The position numbers and the translations under genes were made by a program. The notes beneath the pieces are model-generated. The model had not been told where the DNA came from. It did not search any database and saw only the letters and a list, made by a program, of their open reading frames with translations. From the NCBI GenBank assembly GCA_963702445.1, contig CAVPCZ010000009.1:682001-746000 (forward strand): a stretch of 64,000 nt of DNA, written 5' to 3'. This document shows, in pieces, positions 54,842 through 63,874 of the stretch (position 1 is its first letter; each line of letters opens with the position of its first letter). This DNA comes from CAVPCZ01 sp963702445 (GTDB lineage Bacteria; Bacteroidota; Ignavibacteria; UBA10030; UBA6906).

Positions 54842-55149
54842 GGTGTGCGGCTCGGCGCTCACGCGCGGCCGGTAATTGTGCGGCGCAGGTGAGCCACGGT
54901 ACGTCACATTGGGTTGACTTTCGATGCGACAAGGTGTATTTTTTGAGCACTGCGCATGCACAACGACTATCACCTCTTTCTCGGCACGCTTCACCACGTA
55001 TGGCAGGTCGGACACCAGCCCGTATGCCACCGGCAGTGCCTCGTTCATCATGAAAGGGAAGCGTGAAGATGCACGGATGTACGCCGCCCTTTCGCCGGCG
55101 GGAGAACGGTGGGTGATTTCTCATCTCAGCATATACTGACCGGCCCGCC
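54842..55149. other. Spacer before the sensor kinase, with one possible small gene
   Basis: Within this 308-bp gap an open frame at 54924-55139 (71 residues) ends SFIMKGKREDARMYAALSPAGERWVISHLSIY-like, shown here only by its motif MKGKREDARMYAAL. The C-terminal half resembles the strand pattern of Coa1-type domains, and it stops just before the kinase start. The N-terminal half is poor and no ribosome binding site is seen, so it may be a gene remnant. Confidence 0.35.
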
Positions 55150-58100
55150 ATGAGTGCTGCAGCAAGTCGATTGCTCAAGACCCTCCGTGAACGACGAACA
55201 CGGCAGCCCGCCATCCTTCTGCTGCTCCTCATCCTTCTGCTTCTGGTTCAGGTTGCCGAATGGAAGGTGGCGGGAGGTGATCGGGATGCCGATCCCCGGG
55301 ACCGTGAACGGCAGACGCAGGAGGCTCTCACCGTCGCCGTGCGGGAGTTTTCCGGGATTCAACGATCGGCCCGCAGAATTGCAGTCGATGCGGGGCAACG
55401 TGTGGAGGTGCTGCGCTATCTTGCCGGGACAGGGAATGACCGCGCTCAGCTGTTCGGCATCGCAACCCACATTGCGGATCAATACTCGGTCGGCGTAGAG
55501 GTGTTCGATGCCCAGGCGGAACTCGTTACCTGGGCCGGACCCGGCGGGCCGAATGCCCGGCGAGAAGTGCGGATCGCCCTCGACGGACAAATGACCTCTT
55601 CCGTCCTCCGCACACCCGTTTTTTCCCAGCTGTTCGTGGCTGTACCTGTGAGAAGCGACGGACGTATCCTGGGCGTGGTTGTCATCAGGCAAACGCTTGA
55701 AACACGCTATCCCTTCAGCAACCGGTATATCGATCGCTCCGGACTCGCGGAACGGCTGAGCGGCGAGCTCGGCGTTCAGGTGGAATACGAGTTCACCCAG
55801 CACCCCGATCGTTTCCATCCTCCCGGATGGAGTACGGCTCCGCTCATCGGGATCGACAGCACACGATTGGGCTCTGTCAATGCGCTTTCCCCTGCTTGGG
55901 ACCTCGCCAGAGAACGGCTGTCGGGGATGCTGGCCTCCGTCCATATCGTGCTTCTCGCCTGTCTGGCCACTGCGCTGATGGTGCCACTCATCTCCTGGTT
56001 CTTCCGGCGTACCTCACCGGTGCAGGCCGGACTGGGTGTTACTGCGGGGATCTGGGCGTACCGGTATTTCATCCTCTGGATCGGTTTTCCATCACAGTTG
56101 ACCGGTGCCGGCATTTTCGATCCGGCTCTTTTTTCCGCGCGCTTCGGAGATGGACTTGCGCGGTCCATCGGCGAGATGACGCTGACCGTGGCCGCGCTCT
56201 CGGTGAATGTGTATCTGATCCGTCTTCTGTCCTCCCGCGGGACCGCAGCGTGGCCATGGCCGAAGAATGTCCGCTCCCTTCCGTTCCGAGTGGGAATGAC
56301 CGCCGGCTTTGCATTGCTGATGTTCGGACTGTTGCGCGGAACCGGTGCGGTCGTGCGCAGTGCGGCGTTTGATTCCACTCTGAACATCGGAGATCCCGGC
56401 GTCATTTTCCCGTCATTTGCCCTTACCCTTCTCCTGCTCAACCTGCTGGTGCTGTGCCTGTGGTGGCTCGTACTGGCGCTGCGGGGGACGGATGGGCTCG
56501 TGCGTCTGTTCGGCGGAACCGGGTGGGGATGGGTGGTGATTACGGGGTTGTATCTTGCCGCCGCATTTCTGTTCGGCGTGTTTCAGGACGATCCCCTGAT
56601 GTCCATTTCCTACCGTCTGGCCGTTGCGGTGTGCATTCCCGGAATTGTCTGGATCCGGCGGCGCAGGGGCGTGTCAGCACTGTGGCCCCGGACTATTGTG
56701 GGTTGGATTCTCACGGCGGTTCTGGGCACCCTGGTGCTGCTTCCCTTGCTGGTGGCGCAGGTAAACGCGAGGGACCGGAGCAGGGTCGAGACCTATGCCG
56801 CGGAGGTGCTCAGGCCCGTGGACGACTGGCTGAAATTCATTGTTGAGGAAGGACTGACGCGTCTCTCCCAAGCCGAAGTGAAGTCCCTGCTGGCGATGCC
56901 CGATGCCGATTCCCGCGGCAGTGCAGCACTTGCAGGATGGGCCCGGAGCGCTGCATGCCGGGAAGGCTACACTTCCGTCTTTGAGGTTGTGGATACCGCC
57001 GGCAACGGCATCAGTCGTTTTGCCATCGGCACCCAAACCGGACTCGCGTCGCAGGTGGGTGAAACGTTGCCGCTGGATTCCGTGGGTGGACTCCGGGTCA
57101 AAAGTATCGGCGATGGCGTCAGTGCCGTGCGCATCTACGGGGGGTCGTTGCCGCTGAAAGATAGTTCGGGGACGATTGTCGCGTACGGCCGGGTGGTTAT
57201 TGCCGCCGGAGAACAACTGCTCTTTCGGGGCGATGCGCCGCCGGTGCTGCGCGGATCCGCCCGTGAACCGCTGGAGTCCTTCTATCGTCCGATTTCCCTG
57301 TCTGAATATCGCGACGGATTGCTTCTGCGCTCGACGAACGAAGCGTTGCCGTTCAATCATACGCTGTCGGACAGTATCCGGGCGACCCTTCTGCGGAGTT
57401 CTCCTCCCATGGCGTGGATCGCCGAACGTATCAACGGCATCCCCTATGAATCCTTCTATGTGCAGCGCGGACAGGACGGACGTGATGTGATTGTGCTGAG
57501 CATGCAGCGTCATTCGGTGGTGAGCGGATTTGTCGGACTGGTCAAAGTGCCGGTGGTCTACAGCGTGCTCCTGTTGCTCGGCCTCATGCTGTATCTGGCA
57601 ATCATGATGGTTCGCGGGCGGCGCTATGTCCCGACATTCCGCGATCAACTTCTGGGCGCGATGTTGCTGACCGCCCTCGTCCCGCTCGGCCTTCTGCTTG
57701 TGTACAGCCAGTACGAGGTGCGGAATCGCGTCATGGAAAGCACGGCACGCCGGCTGGAAGCGGAAACCGCGACTATCGCTCTGGATATCGCCGGTATCGG
57801 TGAACATGCCGACGCCTCTTCGGAGTTCTCGCTTCGCCCCGAGCGCGTGGAACTGATTGCCTCCAATGCGGGAACCGACTTCAATGTCTATGTCGACAAC
57901 GAGCTGCGGATCAGCAGCCGGCCCGAACTGTACGCGGCCGGGTTGCTGGATACGCGCATGAACGGAAGCGCTTTTGCGGCAGTCACGCTGAGCGGACGGC
58001 GGTTTCACATGCAGACAGAGAACATCGGACTCTTCCGCTACGTCGTGGGATATCGTCCCGTTCTGGACGACGCCGGGGGGATCATCGGCATCGTCTCCGT

Positions 58101-59079
58101 GCCGACACTCTACCGGCAGGATGAACTGGAACGGGAATTGTACGACCGGAATGCCGTCCTGTTCGGGATCTATGCCGTCGTTCTGACGCTGGTGCTGGTG
58201 ATGACCACGCTTCTGGCAAACCGCATCGCGGCACCGCTGCAACGCCTGACCGCACTGACCCGGGATGTTGCCGCGGGGGATCTCCAGATCGCCGCCCGGC
58301 TTCCCCGGGCCGAGGGGGAGATCGGTGACCTGGTGCATGCATTTGAGAACATGACCCTTGACCTCCGGGCGAGCCGTGATAACCTCGTGCAGGCGGAACG
58401 TGAACTCGCCTGGAAAGAGATGGCACGGCAGGTTGCGCACGAGATCAAGAACCCCCTCACGCCCATGAGGCTCTCCATCCAGCACCTGCGGCAAACGTAT
58501 CGCGACCGTGTGCCGGACTTCGGCGAGATCCTGGACCAGGTGACGCGGACCGTCATCGAGCAGATCGACACGCTCAGCCGCATTGCATCCGAGTTCTCGA
58601 GCTTTGCCCGCATGCCGCGCCGCATCCTGGAAGCCTGCGATGTCCGCGAAGTCGTGACGGCGGCGGTGCAGCTCTTTGAACAGGATGCCCGGGTGATATT
58701 CGAAGTGACCGCCGATGATGATCTGCCACCCCTGAGCGCCGACAGGGAGGAACTCCGGCGGGCGTTCATCAACATTCTCCGCAATGGCGTGCAGGCCATG
58801 AACGGAGCGGGCCGGATTGCTATCAGCGTGAAACGCGGAACGGGAATGGTCCGGATCAGCTTCCGCGATACCGGCGCGGGTATTCCCGATGAGCTGAAGG
58901 GCAAGCTCTTTCAGCCGAATTTCTCGACAAAGACCGACGGGATGGGCCTCGGCCTGGCGATCGTGAAGAAGACCGTCGATGACCTGGGAGGATCGGTGTG
59001 GATCGAGAGCGAAATCGGAAAAGGCACAACAGTCGTTGTGGATCTGCCGCTTCCGGAAAGCACGCAATCCTCCTCCTGA
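55150..59079 (+). CDS. Large multi-spanning NtrY-like sensor histidine kinase
   Basis: This 1309-residue kinase has an unusual sensor half. One membrane helix (PAILLLLLILLLLVQVAEW), an outside domain to about residue 250, then a block of about eight helices to residue 540, a second outside domain, two helices near 800-840, a third outside domain, and a final helix before HAMP. The kinase core is standard: H-box VAHEIKNPLTPMRLSIQHL with His1097, N-box INILRNGVQAMNG, G1 DTGAGIP, F-box and G2 GMGLGLAIVKKT. The H-box is of the NtrY type. No response regulator lies nearby, so its partner is elsewhere. It is 12 bp upstream of pgeF. Confidence 0.88.
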   Translation: MSAAASRLLKTLRERRTRQPAILLLLLILLLLVQVAEWKVAGGDRDADPRDRERQTQEALTVAVREFSGIQRSARRIAVDAGQRVEVLRYLAGTGNDRAQLFGIATHIADQYSVGVEVFDAQAELVTWAGPGGPNARREVRIALDGQMTSSVLRTPVFSQLFVAVPVRSDGRILGVVVIRQTLETRYPFSNRYIDRSGLAERLSGELGVQVEYEFTQHPDRFHPPGWSTAPLIGIDSTRLGSVNALSPAWDLARERLSGMLASVHIVLLACLATALMVPLISWFFRRTSPVQAGLGVTAGIWAYRYFILWIGFPSQLTGAGIFDPALFSARFGDGLARSIGEMTLTVAALSVNVYLIRLLSSRGTAAWPWPKNVRSLPFRVGMTAGFALLMFGLLRGTGAVVRSAAFDSTLNIGDPGVIFPSFALTLLLLNLLVLCLWWLVLALRGTDGLVRLFGGTGWGWVVITGLYLAAAFLFGVFQDDPLMSISYRLAVAVCIPGIVWIRRRRGVSALWPRTIVGWILTAVLGTLVLLPLLVAQVNARDRSRVETYAAEVLRPVDDWLKFIVEEGLTRLSQAEVKSLLAMPDADSRGSAALAGWARSAACREGYTSVFEVVDTAGNGISRFAIGTQTGLASQVGETLPLDSVGGLRVKSIGDGVSAVRIYGGSLPLKDSSGTIVAYGRVVIAAGEQLLFRGDAPPVLRGSAREPLESFYRPISLSEYRDGLLLRSTNEALPFNHTLSDSIRATLLRSSPPMAWIAERINGIPYESFYVQRGQDGRDVIVLSMQRHSVVSGFVGLVKVPVVYSVLLLLGLMLYLAIMMVRGRRYVPTFRDQLLGAMLLTALVPLGLLLVYSQYEVRNRVMESTARRLEAETATIALDIAGIGEHADASSEFSLRPERVELIASNAGTDFNVYVDNELRISSRPELYAAGLLDTRMNGSAFAAVTLSGRRFHMQTENIGLFRYVVGYRPVLDDAGGIIGIVSVPTLYRQDELERELYDRNAVLFGIYAVVLTLVLVMTTLLANRIAAPLQRLTALTRDVAAGDLQIAARLPRAEGEIGDLVHAFENMTLDLRASRDNLVQAERELAWKEMARQVAHEIKNPLTPMRLSIQHLRQTYRDRVPDFGEILDQVTRTVIEQIDTLSRIASEFSSFARMPRRILEACDVREVVTAAVQLFEQDARVIFEVTADDDLPPLSADREELRRAFINILRNGVQAMNGAGRIAISVKRGTGMVRISFRDTGAGIPDELKGKLFQPNFSTKTDGMGLGLAIVKKTVDDLGGSVWIESEIGKGTTVVVDLPLPESTQSSS

Positions 59080-59090
59080 AAGTGGAAGGC

Positions 59091-59834
59091 ATGTACATCA
59101 GACCATCGATTTTTCAAACCGTGCCGGGTGTCCTCGCAGCTGTCAGCACACGCAACGGAGGGGTGAGCCCCGATCCTCTGGGGATGAACCTCTCGTTCAG
59201 TGTCGGTGACGAAGAAGCCAATGTCCTGAGAAACCGGGAGCTCTTTTTTGGAGGGCTCGGCATCGATCTCCGGGAACTGGCAATTCCCCGCCAGGTGCAC
59301 GGGTCGCTGCTGCTCCGGGTGCGGACAGCGGGATCGTTTGCCGATACCGACGGTCTGGTGACGGATGCGCCACGGGTGTTCCTCTGTGTGACGGTGGCCG
59401 ATTGTGTCCCCATCCTGCTGTGTGATCCCCTCGCGCCGGCAGTCAGCGTGGTCCATGCCGGCTGGCGGGGGACAGCCTCAGGAATTCTTGCTGCGGCGGT
59501 AAGGCGGATGCAGGAGGAATTCGGGACGAACCCGGCCACACTCCTCGCATATGTCGGGCCCGCCGCCGGCGCCTGCTGCTATGAAGTCGGTCCGGATGTG
59601 GCAGCACGGTTTGATGCACGGTTTCTGCAACAGCGCGGGGAACATGCCCTCGTAGACCTCAAATCGGCCAATCGCACTCAACTTCTCGATGCCGGACTGC
59701 AGGAGGAACATATCGAGGTGAACCCTTCCTGCACCATAGAAGAGCCGGCTCGTTTCCATTCATACAGGCGGGACGGGGATCGTTCCGGCCGGATGATGGG
59801 GGTGATCGGGATACTGAACCCTTCCCGGAGTTGA
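59091..59834 (+). CDS. pgeF: Laccase-domain purine nucleoside phosphorylase/peptidoglycan editing factor
   Basis: This 247-residue protein of the YfiH/LACC1 family has the metal-binding pattern VTVADCVPILLCD, VVHAGWRGTASGIL, the Cys-containing AAGACCYEVG and a terminal RRDGDRSGRMMG. Family members have been shown to phosphorolyse purine nucleosides and deaminate adenosine, and in E. coli to edit peptidoglycan precursors. ATG 59091 follows TGGAAGGC. A longer open frame from 58998 overlaps the kinase gene and is rejected. Probably co-transcribed with the kinase. Confidence 0.9.
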   Translation: MYIRPSIFQTVPGVLAAVSTRNGGVSPDPLGMNLSFSVGDEEANVLRNRELFFGGLGIDLRELAIPRQVHGSLLLRVRTAGSFADTDGLVTDAPRVFLCVTVADCVPILLCDPLAPAVSVVHAGWRGTASGILAAAVRRMQEEFGTNPATLLAYVGPAAGACCYEVGPDVAARFDARFLQQRGEHALVDLKSANRTQLLDAGLQEEHIEVNPSCTIEEPARFHSYRRDGDRSGRMMGVIGILNPSRS

Positions 59835-59902
59835 TTTCCTACCCTATTTTACCTATGTTTTGACTCATTGTTTGTTTTCCATGGCAACCACGGGGGTGCA
59901 GT

Positions 59903-61741
59903 ATGTGTGGTATTGTCGGGTATATCGGTCCTAGAAACTGTGTTCCGATTATCCTTGAGGGACTCCGGCGGCTGGAATACCGTGGATATGACTCCGCGGG
60001 GATCGCCCTGATCAGGGATGGTTCTTTTTTTATTCAGAAGAATGCAGGGAAGGTGGCGGACCTTGCCCGGGAGCTGGGCGCCGCCGACGGAATGCTGAAC
60101 GGACATCTGGGTATGGGTCATACCCGCTGGGCGACTCATGGCGAACCGAATGACGTCAACGCCCACCCCCACTGGGACCAGAACAAGCAGATCGCCATCG
60201 TCCACAACGGCATCATCGAAAACTATCTGGCGATCAAGACCAAGCTGCTGCGCGATGGTCATCAGTTCCTCGGGGGAACCGACACCGAGGTGCTGGCCCA
60301 TCTGATCGGCGTGATGTACGAGCAGACACATGATCTCACCTCGGCGGTGCGGCACGCTCTGTCAGAGGTGGAGGGGACGTATGGGCTTGTTGTCCTCTCA
60401 CCGCTTGCGCCCGACCGGATGGTCGTGGCACGCAAGGGAAGTCCGCTGCTCATCGGGGTGGGGGACGGAGAGAATTTTGTCGCCTCCGACGCATCCGCGA
60501 TTGTGGCCCACACCCGCCAGGTGCTCTATCTGGACGACGGCGAGATTGCGGAAATCACCCTCGATAATGTGCGGACGATGACCATCGACGATGTAACGGT
60601 CGAGAAGCGCGTCCAGCAGGTCACCCTTGAAATTTCCCAGATTGAACGCGGGGGATACGACCATTTCATGCTCAAGGAGATTCACGAGCAGGGCGAAACG
60701 ATCCGGAACGCCATGCGGGGGCGGTTGCTTGTGGATTCCGGTGATGTGAAACTGGGCGGATTGCAGAACAATATCGGCAAGCTCCTGAGTGCACGCCGCG
60801 TACTCATCACGGCCTGCGGCACATCCTGGCATGCAGGGCTGGTTGGCGAGTATATGCTGGAACAGATTGCACGCATTCCCACCGAGGTGGAGTACGCATC
60901 GGAGTTCCGGTACCGGGATCCCGTCATCAACATCGATGACGTCGTGATACTCATCAGTCAGAGCGGCGAAACCGCCGATACGCTTTCGGCGTTGCGGGAG
61001 GCAAAGTCCAAAGGTGCCACGGTGCTGGGGATTGTGAATGTCGTGGGGAGTACGATTGCCCGCGAATCCGACGGAGGTGTGTACGCCCATGCCGGTCCGG
61101 AGATCGGGGTGGCGTCAACAAAGGCATTCACCTCGCAGCTGACGGTTCTCGCCCTGATCACCATTATGCTCGCTCGTGCCCGCGGGATGTCGCGCGAGCG
61201 TGGGATCATCCTGGCTGAAGAGCTCGCGACGCTTCCGGAAAAGGCGGAATACATGCTGCGGGATACCAGTATTATTGAGCGGGTCGCGCAGGAATTCAAG
61301 GATGCCCGCAACGCGCTGTATCTCGGCCGGGGCGCGAATTTTCCGGTGGCGCTGGAAGGCGCTTTGAAGTTGAAGGAGATCTCGTACATTCACGCCGAAG
61401 GATATCCGGCCGCCGAAATGAAACACGGGCCCATCGCCCTGATCGATGAAAACATGCCCGTGGTTTTCGTCGTCCCGAAGGACGGCATCTATGACAAGGT
61501 CATGAGCAATATCCAGGAAGTGCGTGCGCGCAGGGGCCGGATCATCGCGGTGGCGAACGAGGACGACGAGGAAATCGAGAAAATGGCCGAATTTGTCATC
61601 CGTGTCCCGCGCACCTACGGGTTCTTCGGGCCGATTCTCAACATCATTCCGCTGCAACTGCTCGCGTACCATATCGCGGTTGCGCGCGGGACGAACGTGG
61701 ACCAGCCACGGAATCTGGCCAAGAGTGTGACCGTTGAATAG
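59903..61741 (+). CDS. glmS: Glutamine-fructose-6-phosphate aminotransferase (isomerising)
   Basis: This 612-residue enzyme makes glucosamine 6-phosphate, the first step of amino-sugar synthesis for the cell wall. The N-terminal nucleophile Cys is in MCGIVGYIGPRNCVP, and GMGHTRWATHGEPNDVNAHPH belongs to the glutaminase domain. Two SIS domains follow (LITACGTSWHAGLVGEYM and LYLGRGANFPVALEGALKLK). The C terminus is the usual NLAKSVTVE. A GGGGGTGCA site precedes the ATG. Upstream, TTGATTTCCTACCC and TATGTTTTG near 59832-59860 could be promoter elements, but the fit is weak. No glmS ribozyme is visible. Confidence 0.96.
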   Translation: MCGIVGYIGPRNCVPIILEGLRRLEYRGYDSAGIALIRDGSFFIQKNAGKVADLARELGAADGMLNGHLGMGHTRWATHGEPNDVNAHPHWDQNKQIAIVHNGIIENYLAIKTKLLRDGHQFLGGTDTEVLAHLIGVMYEQTHDLTSAVRHALSEVEGTYGLVVLSPLAPDRMVVARKGSPLLIGVGDGENFVASDASAIVAHTRQVLYLDDGEIAEITLDNVRTMTIDDVTVEKRVQQVTLEISQIERGGYDHFMLKEIHEQGETIRNAMRGRLLVDSGDVKLGGLQNNIGKLLSARRVLITACGTSWHAGLVGEYMLEQIARIPTEVEYASEFRYRDPVINIDDVVILISQSGETADTLSALREAKSKGATVLGIVNVVGSTIARESDGGVYAHAGPEIGVASTKAFTSQLTVLALITIMLARARGMSRERGIILAEELATLPEKAEYMLRDTSIIERVAQEFKDARNALYLGRGANFPVALEGALKLKEISYIHAEGYPAAEMKHGPIALIDENMPVVFVVPKDGIYDKVMSNIQEVRARRGRIIAVANEDDEEIEKMAEFVIRVPRTYGFFGPILNIIPLQLLAYHIAVARGTNVDQPRNLAKSVTVE

Positions 61742-61753
61742 CAGAAAGGGAGC

Positions 61754-62590
61754 ATGATGAAACAGGAACCGCGCTTCAAAGAGCACGAGTGGGCACTTAT
61801 CCTGGGTGCCTCAAGCGGGTTCGGCGGTGCCGCGGCCATTGAGCTGGCCCGGCACGGCATCAACATCTTCGGTGTTCACCTCGACCGCCAGGCAACCATG
61901 CCGGCCGTGGCGCACGTGATCAAAGAGATCAAACATGCCGGCCGCGAAGCGGTCTTCTACAATATGAATGCCGCCGACGCAATCAAACGAAGTGAGACCC
62001 TGGATGACATCCAGGAACGGTTCGCCGGCGACGGTCACAAAACGATAAAAGTGCTCCTGCACTCGCTGGCCTTCGGGACGCTGAAGCCCTTCATCGCCAA
62101 GAAGCCCGACGACGCCATTTCCCAGGCACAGATGGAGATGACGATGGACGTGATGGCACACAGTCTCGTCTACTGGACCCAGGGCCTGGTCTCGCGGGGG
62201 CTGATGAAACGCGGGGGCAGGGTGTTCGCCCTGACGAGCTCCGGCGGTCACAGTGTGCTGCCAAGCTACGGGGCTGTTTCGGGCGCGAAATCGGCCCTGG
62301 AATCCCACATACGACAGCTGGCGATGGAATTGGGATCCTTCGGCATTACCGCAAATGCCCTCCTGGCCGGTGTGACCGACACCCCGGCGCTCCGGAAGAT
62401 TCCCGGCGCGACACGCATGCTTGAAGTTGCCCGTGCCAAGAACCCCGGGGGACGCCTGACCAACCCCGAAGACGTTGCGAAGATGATGGTGCTGCTCTGC
62501 GATGAAGGCGCGGCGTGGGTCTCCGGAAACGTCATCGGCGTGGATGGCGGTGAGGATGTGGTGAGTTTTGTCGGGCAGAAAGGCGAATGA
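61754..62590 (+). CDS. SDR-family enoyl-ACP reductase-like protein (FabL type)
   Basis: This 278-residue short-chain dehydrogenase starts with the cofactor motif LILGASSGFGGAAAIELARHG. The catalytic region is SSGGHSVLPSYGAVSGAKSALE, in which Tyr and Lys are seven positions apart (Yx6K), the spacing used by enoyl-ACP reductases FabI and FabL, not the Yx3K of ordinary SDRs. The GVDGGEDVVSF tail also fits. It may perform the last reduction in fatty acid elongation or a related enoyl reduction. It starts 12 bp after glmS with AGAAAGGGAGC upstream. Confidence 0.78.
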   Translation: MMKQEPRFKEHEWALILGASSGFGGAAAIELARHGINIFGVHLDRQATMPAVAHVIKEIKHAGREAVFYNMNAADAIKRSETLDDIQERFAGDGHKTIKVLLHSLAFGTLKPFIAKKPDDAISQAQMEMTMDVMAHSLVYWTQGLVSRGLMKRGGRVFALTSSGGHSVLPSYGAVSGAKSALESHIRQLAMELGSFGITANALLAGVTDTPALRKIPGATRMLEVARAKNPGGRLTNPEDVAKMMVLLCDEGAAWVSGNVIGVDGGEDVVSFVGQKGE

Positions 62591-62649
62591 CGCAGTCTCG
62601 ATTTCCAGCGCCAACACTGGTCATTATCAACAAAGGATAACGGAACCGT

Positions 62650-63792
62650 ATGGCCGCACTGCAGTTTACCGAAGAGCAGATGATGTTGCGTGATATGGTG
62701 CGCGATTTCGTCGACAGTGAAATCAAACCCATCGCCCACAAGATCGATGAAGAAGAACGCATTCCGATGGAGTTGATCCACAAGATGCGTGACCTGGGAC
62801 TGATGGGCGCGTCATTTCCTCAGGAGTACGGCGGCGGGGGGTTCGGCGAAGTGGGATATTGCCTCATGCAGGAGGAGATCGCCCGCGGGTGCATGTCCAC
62901 GGCCACCTTCATGGGTGCGCACCAGTCGATCGGCGCCAATGCCATCTATATCGGCGGGAGCGAGGAACTCAAGAAGAAGTATCTCGTTCCGCTGGCCGAA
63001 GGCCGCATGATCGGTGCCTTTGCGCTCACGGAAGTTCTGGCGGGTTCCGACTCCTTCAATCTGCGTACTCGTGCCCACCGTGAAGGAGATGAGTGGGTGA
63101 TCAACGGCGAGAAGATGTGGATTACCAACGGGGGCATCGCCGACGTGGTCTCCCTGTTTGCGCGCACGGAACGCGGGATCACCGGGTTCGTCGTGGAAAC
63201 GAAAACGCCGGGGTACACGGCCGGTCCGCCGGAAAAGAAGATGGGGATCCGGGGCAGCACCACGAACCCGATCGTGCTCGAGAATGTCCGTGTCCCCGAC
63301 TCCAACATGATCGGGGGAGACGGCCGGGGTTTCCTGGTGGCCATGAAGACCCTCGATGCCGGACGGCTGGGGCTGGGTGCCGCATGTACCGGCGCGGCGA
63401 AGCAACTGATGGAATATACCGCCCGCTATGCAAAAGAACGGAAACAGTTTGATGTCCCGATCGCCCAGTTCGAAGCAATCCAGTTCATGCTGTCGGACAT
63501 GGCGGTGATGATCTATGCAATGGAGTCCATGGTCTACCGCACGGCAATGGACTACGAAGCCGGAAAGCAGATTTCCCGGGAATCGGCCATGGTGAAGCTG
63601 TACTGCTCCGAAGCCCTGGATCGTGTGGCGGATATTGCGGTGCAGATCCATGGCGGTATGGGGTATTCCCGCGAGCTGCCGATCGAGCGGTATTATCGCG
63701 ATTCCCGCATCAACCGGATTTTCGAAGGCACAAATGAGATTCAGAAAGTGGTGATTTCGCGGGATGTGTTGAAAAAGAACGGCAAGATGTAG
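62650..63792 (+). CDS. Acyl-CoA dehydrogenase
   Basis: This 380-residue flavoenzyme is a complete short-chain-type acyl-CoA dehydrogenase: LGASFPQ-type N-terminal region, FALTEVLAGSDSFNLRTRA around the FAD site, WITNGGIADV, and the C-terminal QIHGGMGYSRELPIERYYRDSRINRIFEGTNEIQ, in which the Glu of EGTNEI is the typical catalytic base of short-chain enzymes. It probably oxidises a short acyl-CoA or works in fermentation as the reverse. An AAAGGATAACGG site precedes the ATG. Followed by a strong terminator hairpin. Confidence 0.94.
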   Translation: MAALQFTEEQMMLRDMVRDFVDSEIKPIAHKIDEEERIPMELIHKMRDLGLMGASFPQEYGGGGFGEVGYCLMQEEIARGCMSTATFMGAHQSIGANAIYIGGSEELKKKYLVPLAEGRMIGAFALTEVLAGSDSFNLRTRAHREGDEWVINGEKMWITNGGIADVVSLFARTERGITGFVVETKTPGYTAGPPEKKMGIRGSTTNPIVLENVRVPDSNMIGGDGRGFLVAMKTLDAGRLGLGAACTGAAKQLMEYTARYAKERKQFDVPIAQFEAIQFMLSDMAVMIYAMESMVYRTAMDYEAGKQISRESAMVKLYCSEALDRVADIAVQIHGGMGYSRELPIERYYRDSRINRIFEGTNEIQKVVISRDVLKKNGKM

Positions 63793-63817
63793 AAGGCGTC
63801 AATCCTGTTGTCAAAAA

Positions 63818-63850
63818 GCGCGAGGGCGGCCCGGTGGGCCGCCCTCGCGC
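63818..63850. terminator. Perfect 15-bp stem, bidirectional terminator
   Basis: 63818-63832 and 63836-63850 are exact reverse complements with a 3-nt gap. On the minus strand the stem is followed by TTTTTGA, a good intrinsic terminator for the gene ending at 63875. On the plus strand only GCTTGTT follows, so it acts more weakly for the dehydrogenase gene. Confidence 0.85.
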
Positions 63851-63874
63851 GCTTGTTATGACCGGGTAATGCGG

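Noticed and set aside
56674..59067. 797-residue open frame on the minus strand
   Set aside because: Antisense to the sensor kinase core, whose H, N and G boxes are unmistakable.
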